Positions 1-11,039 of a stretch of 64,000 nucleotides of DNA are shown here, one piece after another. Source of the DNA: Hofstenia miamia (Eukaryota > Xenacoelomorpha > Acoela); contig SCFE01000003.1 of the NCBI GenBank assembly GCA_004352715.1, positions 236,363-300,362 of the forward strand, given 5' to 3'. The position numbers and the translations under genes are program-made. Every line of letters starts with the position of its first letter. Position 1 is the stretch's first letter. A model generated the notes under the pieces. The model searched no databases. It saw only the letters and a program-made list of their open reading frames with translations, and was not told where the DNA came from.

Positions 1-22
1 CTTTTTAAAATTAAGATAGTAC

Positions 23-209
23 CTCTGTGAAACCAAGCTATCATATTTTTGCATGAAATCTGGTGGCCAATATTGATGCCAGAACTTATCATTTCATCAT
101 AATTCTTTTTTAAATTGGAGTACTGAAGCTTCTCGTAGAATCCCAAGCTCTCAAACTCTGTCTCTGTGAAGTAGTGCGGAATATCACTAAAGCTGTATTC
201 GTCAGACAT
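23..209 (-). CDS. First coding exon of a KRAB-related (SSX/PRDM9-type) domain protein, partial
   Basis: The minus strand reads 62 codons from an ATG at 209-207 to a GT donor at 22-21, leaving phase 1. Residues 7-14 (FSDIPHYF), 22-30 (LGFYEKLQY) and 32-45 (NLKKNYDEMISSGI) follow the KRAB-related domain of PRDM9/PRDM7 and SSX proteins, where the pattern is F-x-DI-x-x-YF, EK-x-x-Y, N-x-K-x-NY and I-x-x-G. In PRDM9 this domain precedes an SSXRD motif, a SET domain and zinc fingers. Those would lie to the left, outside the window, so the full identity is unproven. KRAB-type domains in PRDM9-like proteins act in protein contacts during meiotic histone methylation. The start is the first in-frame ATG and places the domain at the N-terminus, as in this family. 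It could instead be another protein carrying only the KRAB-related domain. Confidence 0.55.
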
Positions 210-646
210 TTGAGAGAACAAAGTAAACACTGCGCAATTCAATGAAGCGAGACAGACATGACGAGTGGAACTGCATGCATTAATTCCTCCCATTACCATT
301 TGCGCTTTCCAATCAATATTCTTATAGGAATTTTCTAGCCAATTGTATCAATGTGAGGTAAATTAAAAACCATAATATAATCGCACATCGCACCAAATAA
401 TAATTTTATGGAAAATATTGTGAGATTAAAAATAGAGAAACTAATTCTAATATAGATTAGAGTTAAATTTTATGGTTAATTTTATAAAAAAAATATTAAA
501 AAAGGGGTCGGCCTATAGGTGCCTTTCATTGTTAGTTGATTGAATTGACTAGAGATTTTCAAATCGAAATTCCTAATTTCTTAGCAATACTTGATTTAAA
601 TAAATATAAAATGTATTTAGTATTGCAATAAATGTATTGGAAGATA
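210..646. other. Upstream region of the KRAB-type gene
   Basis: AT-rich sequence between the putative first coding exon on the minus strand and the hAT-type MITE. The 5' UTR and promoter of the leftward gene should lie here, but no clear TATA box or exon junction could be fixed. Confidence 0.3.
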
Positions 647-654
647 CTTTTAAT

Positions 655-1408
655 CAGGGGCCATTTATGGTATGGCCATTATAGTAAGGCGAAATTTTTT
701 AGCCATCCATGATTGCCATATTTTAAATTTCGTCCATACATTACGGCCATAATGGCCATTATGTAAAATATGGTTAATGACGGTGAAATATACGTAGAAC
801 GCATGTTGTAATCCGTTTTTAGTATTTAATAACATCAATACAAATTTCAAACTGCAACCATTTTTGTGTGACATGAAATTGTATTGATATCACAAGGCAC
901 AAGCAATTCACTAAGTTGCAGAACGATTTTAAAACATTCAGAAATAAATTTTAAAATAACTAATAAACCAATTATTTTTTATTTGTTTTCAAATACATTG
1001 TGTTTTGAACCAAATTAATCGTCAGTATTTGTTTGCAATCCACTATTACAAATGGAAGACAACTTCATCTTTAGAATTTGTCTACATCTGCTGAAGCTGC
1101 CTTCTAAACTTTTGCAACACTTAAAAATTATCTTATCAAAATATTTTTTTGGTCAAAATATTTGTAAAATAAATAGTTATACCCATTCAATTATTATTAA
1201 TTTAAGACATATTACACTAAATTTAATAATTTTATTTAAACTAATTATAAATTCTGTATATGTAACAATAAATTTATGGATTTTCATTATGGCCATATTT
1301 TTAAGTATACCATCCATAATAGCTATAAATTTTTTTTCTCCCATACTATTATGGTATCCATAATATGGTACATAATGGTATGGTACCATGCCATAATCGG
1401 CACCTCTG
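655..1408. mobile_element. hAT-type MITE with perfect 8-base target site duplication
   Basis: The element begins CAGGGGCCATTTATGGTATG and ends with the complement of CAGAGGTGCCGATTATGGCA, giving imperfect terminal inverted repeats that start with the CAG-plus-G typical of hAT elements. The 8 bases CTTTTAAT stand directly before it (647-654) and directly after it (1409-1416). An 8-base duplication is diagnostic of hAT transposition. The 754-base body holds further GGCCAT/ATGGTA inverted motifs and no transposase, so it is non-autonomous. The ORFs inside it are chance readings of these repeats. Confidence 0.88.
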
Positions 1409-1416
1409 CTTTTAAT

Positions 1417-1669
1417 GCTTGAAATACATTTATAGATTTTTCAATTCTAATGTATATAGATGTATACATGTGAATTGTACTATACACCGGTTGCCTGATG
1501 TTCACTTGGAAAAACAATGAGAAGTGCGAGTAGATCTGAGGCCTCCATTATTATCTCAGTGCAGTACTTTTAAGATTATGGTGCTTGGTGATTGTGATGA
1601 AATATATGTTGTAAGCCACCACTGATTAATCCTGAGTTAGATTTTGCATAAAGTGCTTTTGCTTCTGAT

Positions 1670-1708
<39 letters not shown>

Positions 1709-3050
1709 ATGACAATTATTATTTAGGAAAGTGTAGCTAAAATGATCAAGAACCCACCGTTGGCTTTATGAGGGCAAGCATAAAATTGCTTACTGGGATG
1801 GTACTGTTACCTACTTAAACTTTCAAAATTTGCCAATTTCTTATAAGTTTTAATAAAAATATCATTACAACCTGAAAAATATTGGCTTGGTTTCTTAAAG
1901 CATAACAATTTTCAAGGAATCAAAGCGCTCCAAAAAGTAAATAGATGTGTACAATAGCCAATTCTTTGATTTGATTACCTAAAATTCAAGGTTCCCAATA
2001 TGATTGCTTTTGGCAATGGCTTTGTTATTGTTTTTGGTAGTGTATGTTTGCTCTAAGAAAGTAATTGTCAATTATTTATCAGAGATACAACTGAATTTCG
2101 TCATTATATAAAATATATTTTCTTTTGTATAACCTAGAGTAGGTGGCTGGATAGTGCTTGTGTATCATAGAATTGAACAAGACGTGCTAGAGACATATGA
2201 ATTGGAAGTCTTTGAAACTTTGGGGGCTAACTTAGGACATATTTATAATAACCTATTTCTAATTGGGTAAGCATCTTAATATATCTGGTGCTGGGATTGA
2301 TGAAAATTCATTAGTTGAATTTTGGATTGGGTCTACTACACTCAATAGGGGCCTAATAAACACACACTGACAAAAATTTTCCAAAAATAGTTTCATAATA
2401 TGATCATCTACAAAATATTTGAGCTACGCCACTTTAAGTAATGCATCCTTCTTCTTTAAGTAATGAAAAAATATTGGACACTTGAAGACTTCTTTAAGAC
2501 GTCTTGAAGACCGTGTTTTTGAGACGCAAGTAGCACTGATCTAATAAGAGTCTTAACATAGTCTTCAAAGTGTTTAAGTCTTCTGAGACCTACATGTATA
2601 TAAGACTGATTTGGGACGGTCATTTTTTATTTGGGTAATAATGAAATATATGCAAAATTTCATGTAAATAATCGAACTTTTATGGAATCGTCAATTATTC
2701 GTCACTGTATATAGACCTCTTGCGATACAATATTGTAATTGGGTTTTGATCAATCAGGCTGAAATTTTATTTCACAGCATCCATTTCTAAAATAAATAGT
2801 AAAAATTAAGTTCTCACATTTTAATGCTTTCACAAACAAAGAGTTAAATTGAAAAATTAAACACACAATAGTGTCTTTATCTAACATATGTTTCTGAATG
2901 TTTTTCTTGCCTGTCAGTATAATAGAATTAATTATATTACAAGAAGATTGTAATTTGCTATTTGTTCAAATAAAGTACAAATCCTGACTTTTTTGTAAAC
3001 AATAATGAAAATTCACATAAATATATATAGACATTGATGTTGATTATAAA
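1417..3050. other. Noncoding AT-rich region
   Basis: Apart from a CT microsatellite I see no coding sequence here. Around 2480-2520 there is a small perfect palindrome (AAGACGTCTT) flanked by repeats of GAAGAC/GTCTTC that could form a weak hairpin. Confidence 0.4.
1671..1706. repeat. (CT)18 microsatellite
   Basis: Eighteen uninterrupted CT dinucleotides. No function is implied. Confidence 0.97.
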
Positions 3051-3052
3051 TC

Positions 3053-3790
3053 TTGAACGACATTATGTTGTTTGAACGCTGTGCCGCTTATTATGTTTGC
3101 GTATTCGCCTTGGATATGACCAAGGCATTTGATACAGTGTCTCACACAGCTATCATAAATGGGCTTCTAAAAGTTACTCCTCCAATAAATGGATATATTT
3201 TCAACTGGTTACGCAGTTTACTGACCAACCATAACCAGTTCACACCTCTAAGTCAAAAGAGATGATTATCCGTTTCAGGCTAAGTGATCTGGATGTTGGT
3301 CAGTACTTGGAATTGCGCAAGTTGACTGATTATCAATATTGGGATTCACATTATGTCCTGACTTATCCTTTAAAATGTATACTGAAGGGATGGTTAAAGG
3401 AGCATTCTGTGCCTTGTACCAGATGCGTTGCCTTCGATCTTTCTTGTACAGCAGGCATGATATTGATTACCTATATAAGTGCTTAGTAATTTCGCGACTG
3501 ACCTATGGATTATCTGTCTGGGAATGCAAGGCCAATTATATTCTTGACAAGATTGAGGGAGTGCGTCGAAGGGCCGTCAGACTGGGAATAACCACACAGA
3601 GTTTTAGTATCAAGCAGCGAATGGAGCAACATAGTGAGTAGCTATTCCGGAAGATTCGAGTACCTTCTCATCCATTGCATATACACTTACCAGAGCGAAC
3701 CGAATCTGCTGAACTAAGATTGCGACATCGCTTACCTCAACAACTGCTAATTGTGGGAAATGGAAATCATTTTATCCCCAACGATTTTTA
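3053..3790 (+). pseudogene. Non-LTR (LINE) reverse transcriptase fragment
   Basis: Two reading frames carry parts of a LINE reverse transcriptase. The first (to 3264) contains FALDMTKAFDTVSH, the palm motif with the first catalytic aspartate (usual form D-x-x-KAFD-x-V-x-H). The second (about 3360-3640) continues with LVISRLTYGLSVWE and IEGVRRRAVRL, typical of the thumb and C-terminal part. The Y-x-DD box between them is missing and stops interrupt the frame, so this is an internally deleted, 5'-truncated copy. It is followed by an ATCT microsatellite, as at the 3' ends of some LINE families. Confidence 0.8.
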
Positions 3791-3890
3791 AAAAAGTCAC
3801 AATACAGGAGCTGACGTTTTTATGGTTCCATCACGCAGATTCCATATTTGTAATTGTTGTGTTGTGAATGTTTTTTCATAATCTTAATAT

Positions 3891-3904
3891 ATCTATCTAT
3901 CTAT
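3891..3904. repeat. Short ATCT repeat at LINE 3' end
   Basis: A few ATCT units about 100 bases downstream of the LINE C-terminal reading. This is probably the 3' tail repeat of that element. Confidence 0.5.
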
Positions 3905-4259
3905 ATTTTAAAGCAGAAAATTTTTATAGTTAGCACTCACTGGAAAATAGCGGTTTGCAATTTCACAGACAATATAAATATATAGCATCATGTACATGCA
4001 ATTATTTACACTATATTCAGATATTAATTAGTTCTTTATTTTTGTCTTGAATTTGTGTTTTTATCTTGATTAATAACAATAAAGGTTGAGAGCAATGATG
4101 TCAATTGAGTTTGCAAGCTATTATACCTATAATAAGAGAGGTTGTAATAAAATTTGCTTCATTTGCGCGACAATAATTTTGATAATTTGTTTACTTTTCT
4201 AGCTACTTGAGAAATCGCGTTTTAAAAGTTGCATTGTTTGTGCATGGCCTTAGGGTGCA

Positions 4260-4611
4260 TTCACACAGAAAGATTGTGCTTGCTAGTGCGAGCTTTTGGC
4301 GTTCACACAGAAAGCGAGCTTTTGCTAGCTTTAAATCTTGGGTATTCACACAGAGAGATTGCGATATTTTCTAGCAATGTATTAAAGCCAGAGTGTTCAC
4401 ACAGCGCGATTGTGCTTGCGATATTTTCTAGCAATGTACTAAAGCCAGGGTGTTCACACAGCGCGATTGTGCGAGCTTGGGCTCGCTAGAGATTTAAACA
4501 GTTGAGTTACTGAGAGAGCATTCACACAGAAAGATTTATCGCAATCCCAATTAAAGCCTAGCGCGAGCGATATTTTCTAACACATGTTTAAAGATAGTTC
4601 TATTCACACAG
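4260..4611 (+). repeat. Left arm array: seven TTCACACAG motifs
   Basis: Exact TTCACACAG starts at 4260, 4302, 4345, 4396, 4453, 4521 and 4603. The spacing widens steadily inward (42, 43, 51, 57, 68, 82 bases). Several motifs are followed by AAAG or CGCG and then a GCGA- or GCTAG-containing stretch. Confidence 0.95.
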
Positions 4612-5223
4612 AAAGCGCGCGAGTGCGCGATTGTAAAAGATTGTAAATTTGATTTTAAACATGCTAAATATTTTTGACGATGACATCTCCCAATAATTTA
4701 AATTCATGCCAAAAATTTGTACGAAGTACGTATAATGTATTTAGTTTCAAATTATTATTTAATATTATCACAAAAATGGTATTATTGAACATATTTGTAA
4801 AATAGGTTTTGTCCACAACATTTTTTATTTATAGCAGTTACTAGTTGAAGTATAGTAACTGCTATTAATAAAAAATGTTTTGATTTCTATATTCTTAAAA
4901 ATCTGCCTAAATTAGAAAAAGTTTTTTAATTCACCCGTAATTTAGAATTTCAAAAAATATAAATTGCATTAAGGTTTATCAAAATATTAAATAATTTAAG
5001 AAAAACAATAATTTTAATGAAGAATTTAATAGGCTGTCTAATCGCATAGATTCCATTGTATCAAATGATTTTCAGTTAGTTATTTACATAAAGATCAATT
5101 AAATTGTAATAATGTTTACATATTAAAAATTATCCACTTTGATTCGCTCAAATGCAATAAAATATAACAATGTGTAGAGAATATTATTGAATATTTTCCT
5201 AATAGCAATTAAAAGCTCGCGTT

Positions 5224-5541
5224 CTGTGTGAACACTCTCGTATTAATACATTGCTAGAAATCTATCGCAAGCGCAAGCTCGCTTTCTGTGTGAATTCAAC
5301 TATCTTAAAACATGTGTTAAAAAATATAGCAAGCGCACGCCGTCTGTGTGAATGCTACTATCTTAAAACATGTGTTTAAATTACAAGCGCGATATCGCAA
5401 TCTCTCTGTGTGAATACCCTCCTTTATTTCCTCTTTTTTAAATCTCAAGATTGGCTTTATCGCTCGCTTTCTGTGTGAATTCAACTATCTTAAAACATGT
5501 GTTAAAAATACAAGCGCTATATCGCAAGCTTTCTGTGTGAA
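5224..5541 (-). repeat. Right arm array: six inverted CTGTGTGAA motifs
   Basis: CTGTGTGAA starts at 5224, 5286, 5344, 5406, 5471 and 5533, with near-regular 58-65 base spacing. These are inverted copies of the left-arm motif and include a repeated AACTATCTTAAAACATGTGT segment between units. Confidence 0.95.
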
Positions 5542-5732
5542 TGCACCCTTAGGCCCAGTTTATTACAGCCCATGCAACACTCCCTGGTATTGGTTTTTCA
5601 AAGTGCGCTCATTACTAAATACAAAAGTTGTACTGTATCAGACAAACTCATTCCCCTTCATCTGCACAATAGGTCATCTTGATTGAATGCGATCATACAA
5701 AAGGGACTCATGATTGCCAGAAAAACGCTGTG

Positions 5733-6008
5733 GAACATAGCATATTACGAATAACGAGAATCANGAACATATTTGTAAAATAGGTTTTGTCCACAACTTT
5801 TTTTATTTTTAGGAGTTACTAGTTGAACTCTAGTAACTGCTATTAATAAAAAATGTTTTGATTTCTGTATTTTTAAAAATCTGCCTAAATTAGAAAAAGT
5901 TTTTTAATTCACCCGTAATTTATAGAATTTCAAAAAATATAAATTGCATTAAGGTTTATCCAAATATTAAACAATTNGAACATAGCATATTACGAATAAC
6001 GAGAATCA
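5733..6008. other. Scaffold-join scar with duplicated 31-base flank
   Basis: The 31 bases at 5733-5763 recur at 5978-6008. Single N characters (5764, 5977) bound the segment between them, and that segment closely matches the interior of the foldback element at about 4787-5000. The likely cause is a small contig, or the other allele, placed between overlapping ends. It should not be read as a genomic insertion without checking. Confidence 0.8.
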
Positions 6009-7446
6009 CAATTTATTAGTCAGTTTAATAATGGCTGCATATGATTAGCTGATATATGTATGTATTATATTTAAATCCATATACATAAAATATATTTTTC
6101 ATTGCAGTTTGAATTTAGGTGAGACAATTCATCAGTAAAAAATTTAAGACATCTAAGTAATTATATTTGTATCAAATCAAAAACTTTTGCAAACAACGTT
6201 ATAATGAATGTAACTATTGTAAGAATAGTGATTAATTTTATAAACTTGGTTAAAATTTTATGTATATTAATGCATATTAAAATAATCGTAAAATGTCTAT
6301 TTGACAGTTTTGTCAAGCATTTTACTGTGGGGATTTGTGGGGTATATTTTGAATTATGTGGGATATTGGTGGAACTGGTCAACAAAAAAAGTATTCCAAC
6401 CCTTCTGCACTTCTTAATTTTCATGCCAGTTGACTGCCCGATTGACTTGTGTGGGTATTAGGGATATCAACCCGACTGTCATACAACTGATGGGAACTAT
6501 ATCCTAAGCTCCACCTGCGCTTATTAGTGTTTTATGTATGAGTAAAGTGATGAATATATTAAAAAACCATTAACTGAGCTAATAAAGAAACAGATTGATG
6601 TAAATATGTACAAATTCATTAATCTAAATTGCTTCTTTGAGAGCAATATTTGATTACACTGCGTCGCTTTGTCCTTAACAAACTTAAATCATTTTACCGG
6701 TTCAAATATATCGACCCAACCGAGACCAGCCATGGCGCAGGACTTGTGATGTGGATTTGTAGTGTAGTGGCTCCTGAAAAATGACACCCATGGAGAGCCT
6801 GGTATTATATATAATAATGAACACAAAGAAAAATTTCAAGTTGTTCTTAACGGAATTTAAAGTTTATATTGCTTTATAAATATTATCCAAAATTGTGAAT
6901 TTACACTCTCAAATTGTCATTTATTTTGAGTAGCACATACCTATGCAGGCCTTTTCTAAAATTAACAGTACAAAAAGTCATCACACACGCGGTTTATTAG
7001 CGACAAATTTATCAATAATTCTCTCAATAAATTTATCTTAATCTTTGTTCATATTATCCAGGCCTGGAAATCAGAACCAACTACCCCAAATGCTGTGCAG
7101 ACCCGATCAAACCTGATCCACATTCCAGAATATTACCAAACTAGACACGGCTTGTAAATTTCTGCCATATAAAGAATATTTTATTTTAATATATTTGATG
7201 TGCTTAAGATCAATTCAAAAAACTAAAATGAATAAATCTATTTCTTTCAACGAGGAAAAAATTTGAAGGAGCAGTCTAAGATGTGGAGCTCAAGCTAGTG
7301 TTCAAGGCAGCTTAATTACTCTCAATTGAGATTTTGTTTAAGATTTGCAGCATGTAACCAACTTCAAAAAATATGTGTTTTCACACTTAACTAGTTTTAA
7401 TGGAAATTAAATGCACTACATCATTTCCAGGTGACATTTTGCAATT
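6009..7446. other. Noncoding region
   Basis: AT-rich sequence. Opposed ORFs at 6161-6461 are low-complexity I/K/L-rich readings without a recognisable domain. No gene is supported. Confidence 0.35.
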
Positions 7447-7634
7447 AGAAATCAAAAACTTCAAATAGAAATGGTCAATTTACACTTAGAATAGAAAACT
7501 ACCTTTAGAATTTTGTATATATCATTTTGGAAATGTTCAATAAGCATTTAGAAATCAAAAACTACAAATAGAAATGTCAATTTAACACTTAGAATAGAAA
7601 ACTACCTTTAGAATTTAGTATATATCATTTAGAA
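7447..7634. repeat. 103-base tandem repeat, cut by assembly gap
   Basis: A unit beginning AGAAATCAAAAACT starts at 7447 and again at 7550. The second unit shares CACTTAGAATAGAAAACTAC and CTTTAGAATTT with the first at the same offset and runs straight into the N run. The gap probably hides more copies of a minisatellite array. Confidence 0.8.
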
Positions 7635-8634
7635 NNNNNNNNNNNNNNNNNNNNNNNNNNNNNNNNNNNNNNNNNNNNNNNNNNNNNNNNNNNNNNNNNN
7701 NNNNNNNNNNNNNNNNNNNNNNNNNNNNNNNNNNNNNNNNNNNNNNNNNNNNNNNNNNNNNNNNNNNNNNNNNNNNNNNNNNNNNNNNNNNNNNNNNNNN
7801 NNNNNNNNNNNNNNNNNNNNNNNNNNNNNNNNNNNNNNNNNNNNNNNNNNNNNNNNNNNNNNNNNNNNNNNNNNNNNNNNNNNNNNNNNNNNNNNNNNNN
7901 NNNNNNNNNNNNNNNNNNNNNNNNNNNNNNNNNNNNNNNNNNNNNNNNNNNNNNNNNNNNNNNNNNNNNNNNNNNNNNNNNNNNNNNNNNNNNNNNNNNN
8001 NNNNNNNNNNNNNNNNNNNNNNNNNNNNNNNNNNNNNNNNNNNNNNNNNNNNNNNNNNNNNNNNNNNNNNNNNNNNNNNNNNNNNNNNNNNNNNNNNNNN
8101 NNNNNNNNNNNNNNNNNNNNNNNNNNNNNNNNNNNNNNNNNNNNNNNNNNNNNNNNNNNNNNNNNNNNNNNNNNNNNNNNNNNNNNNNNNNNNNNNNNNN
8201 NNNNNNNNNNNNNNNNNNNNNNNNNNNNNNNNNNNNNNNNNNNNNNNNNNNNNNNNNNNNNNNNNNNNNNNNNNNNNNNNNNNNNNNNNNNNNNNNNNNN
8301 NNNNNNNNNNNNNNNNNNNNNNNNNNNNNNNNNNNNNNNNNNNNNNNNNNNNNNNNNNNNNNNNNNNNNNNNNNNNNNNNNNNNNNNNNNNNNNNNNNNN
8401 NNNNNNNNNNNNNNNNNNNNNNNNNNNNNNNNNNNNNNNNNNNNNNNNNNNNNNNNNNNNNNNNNNNNNNNNNNNNNNNNNNNNNNNNNNNNNNNNNNNN
8501 NNNNNNNNNNNNNNNNNNNNNNNNNNNNNNNNNNNNNNNNNNNNNNNNNNNNNNNNNNNNNNNNNNNNNNNNNNNNNNNNNNNNNNNNNNNNNNNNNNNN
8601 NNNNNNNNNNNNNNNNNNNNNNNNNNNNNNNNNN
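7635..8634. other. Assembly gap (1000 N)
   Basis: Exactly 1000 N, a conventional placeholder, so the true size is unknown. ORFs spanning it are meaningless. Confidence 0.99.
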
Positions 8635-8945
8635 AATTAAACACTCGACAAGTACCTGCTATTCTTTCTTGTTGACAGTTTTCCCTCGCTTTAATATTTC
8701 TGTTAATTTTACGCAACGTCAGCTTTAATTTGACTATGCTGTTTGACCATCTTTTGTTTTGTCAAATACCGTCGAGTATAATTTTAAGTATTAACTGCAC
8801 AAAACATTTTACAAACTGAATAATCAATCCTATCATGATTTACAATTAATCATTATAATCAATAATAATTTTAGTCTTTGTTTCTTCATTCTTTTCCTCT
8901 CATCCTGACCAATCATGATAGTCTTGATAGATTATGTCACACCAT

Positions 8946-9485
8946 GTATGTGGTGATCCCAGGTTTGAGAACATTGGCGCCATTCTGTAGTACTTGCGTA
9001 ATGTAATGCTGAAAAGCAGCTGGAACATTGCAGAGCCTGAAGGCCATTTACTTCCACTCAAAGAGGCTGTAAGGCGTAATAAAAGCAGTTTTCAGAATGT
9101 CAGCAGGTTTCATTGGTATCTGCCAATAGGCTTTACAGAGATCCAAGCATGAAAATAATTTGTACTTGCTGGCATCATAGAGTAAATCTTTGATGTGAGG
9201 TAACAGATACGCATCCTTGACTGTGATATCATTGAGATGCTCAAAGTCAATGCAGAGGTGGTACTTCTTGCCTTGACAAATGAACACCATAGGTGCAGCA
9301 TACAGACTATTGCTATTTAGTATAATCCCACTTTCAATGAGATCACTAAGGATCTGTTCATACTCCTTTCTTAGATTCTTGGGTACCCTCTGAACTGGCA
9401 ACTGAATGGGGTGATCACTCTTTGTCTTGATTGCATGTTGTTCCCCAACAGCTTTTCCAACACTGATTGATCCGTAATTAAACAC
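8946..9485 (-). pseudogene. Ty3/Gypsy reverse transcriptase remnant
   Basis: The minus strand encodes the N-terminal half of a Gypsy reverse transcriptase: HPIQLPVQRVPKNLRKEYEQ, an E-x-GII-x-x-S segment, YHLCIDFEHLND, and FSCLDLCKAYWQIPM with the first catalytic aspartate (family form LDL-x-x-GYWQI-x-M). After FEWK there is an in-frame TAA at about 9046, then MAFRLCNVPAAFQ, the next conserved block (usual form PFGLCNAPATFQ). The Y-x-DD catalytic box that should follow is absent; the sequence degenerates near 8950. The protease remnant and 5' LTR of the same element lie upstream on this strand. Confidence 0.87.
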
Positions 9486-9914
9486 ATTGTGATGTTGGTG
9501 TAAGATGGCAGAGAGTGCGTCACGTTTTGTGGACTCAAATGTACATGCATTTTCTCACTGACAACTGGGATCTAGACTGGATCACTCAGTTCACTGAGAT
9601 TGTGAATTGTGGTAAGAATGGGCAGACAGGCTGCAGCTTTAGTTTTGAGTCAGACTGGTGTAGCAACAACTTTGTGGGATCCATTCAGATCAGGCATGCA
9701 GAACTATTTAGTACAGTGACATAGGTCTTTCCATGAGAAACATGACAAAGATCCAGATAATTTGTAAACTGCATAGGCGTTTTCCCCTTTGTCCAGAGAT
9801 CATAACGTCCCCCTCATAAGGAGAGCTCATAGTGATGGCAACTTGTTGCCAGTGCCAAGGTTCCACAAACATTGTATCCGTGAAAATTTACAAAATATCT
9901 TGGTTACAGGTAGT

Positions 9915-10183
9915 TATTAGTTCCTCCTGTGGCTTGCTTTTGTGAATAGAGAGAGTGTTGGTTCCATAATCAATTACACATGAATTTCATTCAAGGAAGT
10001 TGTTCCCAAGGATAACATCATACAGTAGAGGCTGATTGCAGGTGTCAACCACAATGAGGTCTACGTGAAAACATTCCTGATGGATGCTTAACTCAAGATT
10101 GTTAATCTGGCCCTTCAGCAAAATGGTATTCCCTGAAGCATCTAATAAAGATGGGGTGCTTCTAGCAGCTCAAGTGGTACAAA
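9915..10183 (-). pseudogene. Ty3/Gypsy retropepsin remnant
   Basis: On the minus strand, SLLDASGNTILLKGQI and then LLYDVILGNNFLE resemble the C-terminal half of a retroviral-type aspartic protease (family form ILG-x-DFL). A stop follows NNFLE. The active-site D-[TS]-G segment is not readable and gag is essentially missing, which points to an internal deletion between the leader at 10184-10364 and this domain. The orientation and the order LTR, leader, protease, reverse transcriptase are those of one minus-strand element. Confidence 0.65.
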
Positions 10184-10364
10184 GGTTGCAGAAGATTACC
10201 ATTGCCAAGAGCATCCCCATGCTCTAACAGAACAATAGAGATTGGTAATTTGCCAATTTCATTGTAGAAAAGAAAAGTAATTCCAAGATGGTTAAAGTAG
10301 CAACCAATTCACACTGCATCACACCATAACCAAGTGTTTAGAATCCATCCTTACAAATCCAAGG

Positions 10365-11038
10365 TGCTAATTGCATGTCTCAATTTGTAATTTCTAGCTC
10401 AATACAATAATTTATCTCTGGGTTTATCTCCTCAGCTCATGTAATAAGATATTAATAAATGTGTAGCTACCACATATTCATGTTTGCCAACAGCATAGTA
10501 TATTCAAGGTGTGTTTTAGTTTGTGCATGTTTGATTGATAGATAGTAGTTCTTTTATTTCCTATCCCTATACGTAGCCCTAAAGCGACCACAATATAAGC
10601 TCACATCTGTCAAGGAGCAAGTTATCACCCCAGGCACAGATTAGTTCCCCTACATTATCACTGGATCTTACTAGTTCATTATTATCAAATCCATGCTGAA
10701 GCTAAAAAGGTTAATAAAATATAATAAGAATGAAAAGCAAATGGTATCCAGTGAGAACAAAATTTATTTGATGTTTGCTTACAATAGTATGCCCTATTTA
10801 TACAAGAATAGGTAAATATTTACTGTTCTTTGCAAAAGTTAGTTTTCCCTCACAGATTAACTGAGCAATTACATGTAATACAAAAGCTCCAAGGGGACAA
10901 TCAATAAGTTTGAATCTTAGGTTCAAAATAATCAAAAATTGACCACATTAACAATTAATTATAAGAATAGCACCAAATTAATTTTAGAGTGCCCTAAAAA
11001 TTAAGGTGAAACAAAAAGAGGCCCTGAGTGACTCTACA
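10365..11038 (-). mobile_element. 5' LTR of Gypsy family copy A
   Basis: On the minus strand it begins TGTAGAGTCACTCAGGGCC and ends ATTAGCA. A TATA-like TATAAATAGGG (plus-strand ccctatttata near 10795) precedes an AATAAA (complement of the TTTATT near 10552), the expected U3-R order. A similar copy of nearly equal length sits at 16301-16975 in the same orientation. Homology between the two loci continues into the leader (10184-10364 and 16100-16300). Both are therefore 5' LTRs with leader rather than the two ends of one element. Confidence 0.7.
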
Positions 11039-11039
11039 C

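Larger units (their letters stand above)
4253..5548. mobile_element. Foldback non-autonomous DNA element (PIF/Harbinger-type ends)
   Basis: The element begins GGGTGCATTCACACAGAAAG and ends with the reverse complement CTTTCTGTGTGAATGCACCC. The trinucleotide TTA stands directly outside both ends (4250-4252 and 5549-5551), which fits the TWA target preference of PIF/Harbinger transposons. Each arm is a series of degenerate copies of the terminal motif (TTCACACAG on the left, CTGTGTGAA on the right) about 40-80 bases apart, joined by G+C-rich GCGA/GCTCG segments. The central part (about 4640-5210) is AT-rich. No transposase is encoded, so mobilisation would need an autonomous relative. The ORF reading through the left arm is a repeat artefact. 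Confidence 0.85.

Noticed and set aside
1052-1363. 103-residue plus-strand ORF
   Set aside because: Lies wholly inside the hAT-type MITE and is low-complexity I/L/N-rich. It is a chance reading of repeat sequence.
4229-4489. 86-residue ORF with repeated HSAIV-type text
   Set aside because: Translation of the left-arm motif array of the foldback element. The repeats are DNA-level.
7625-8716. 363-residue ORF
   Set aside because: Made almost entirely of N. Only the last few codons are sequence.
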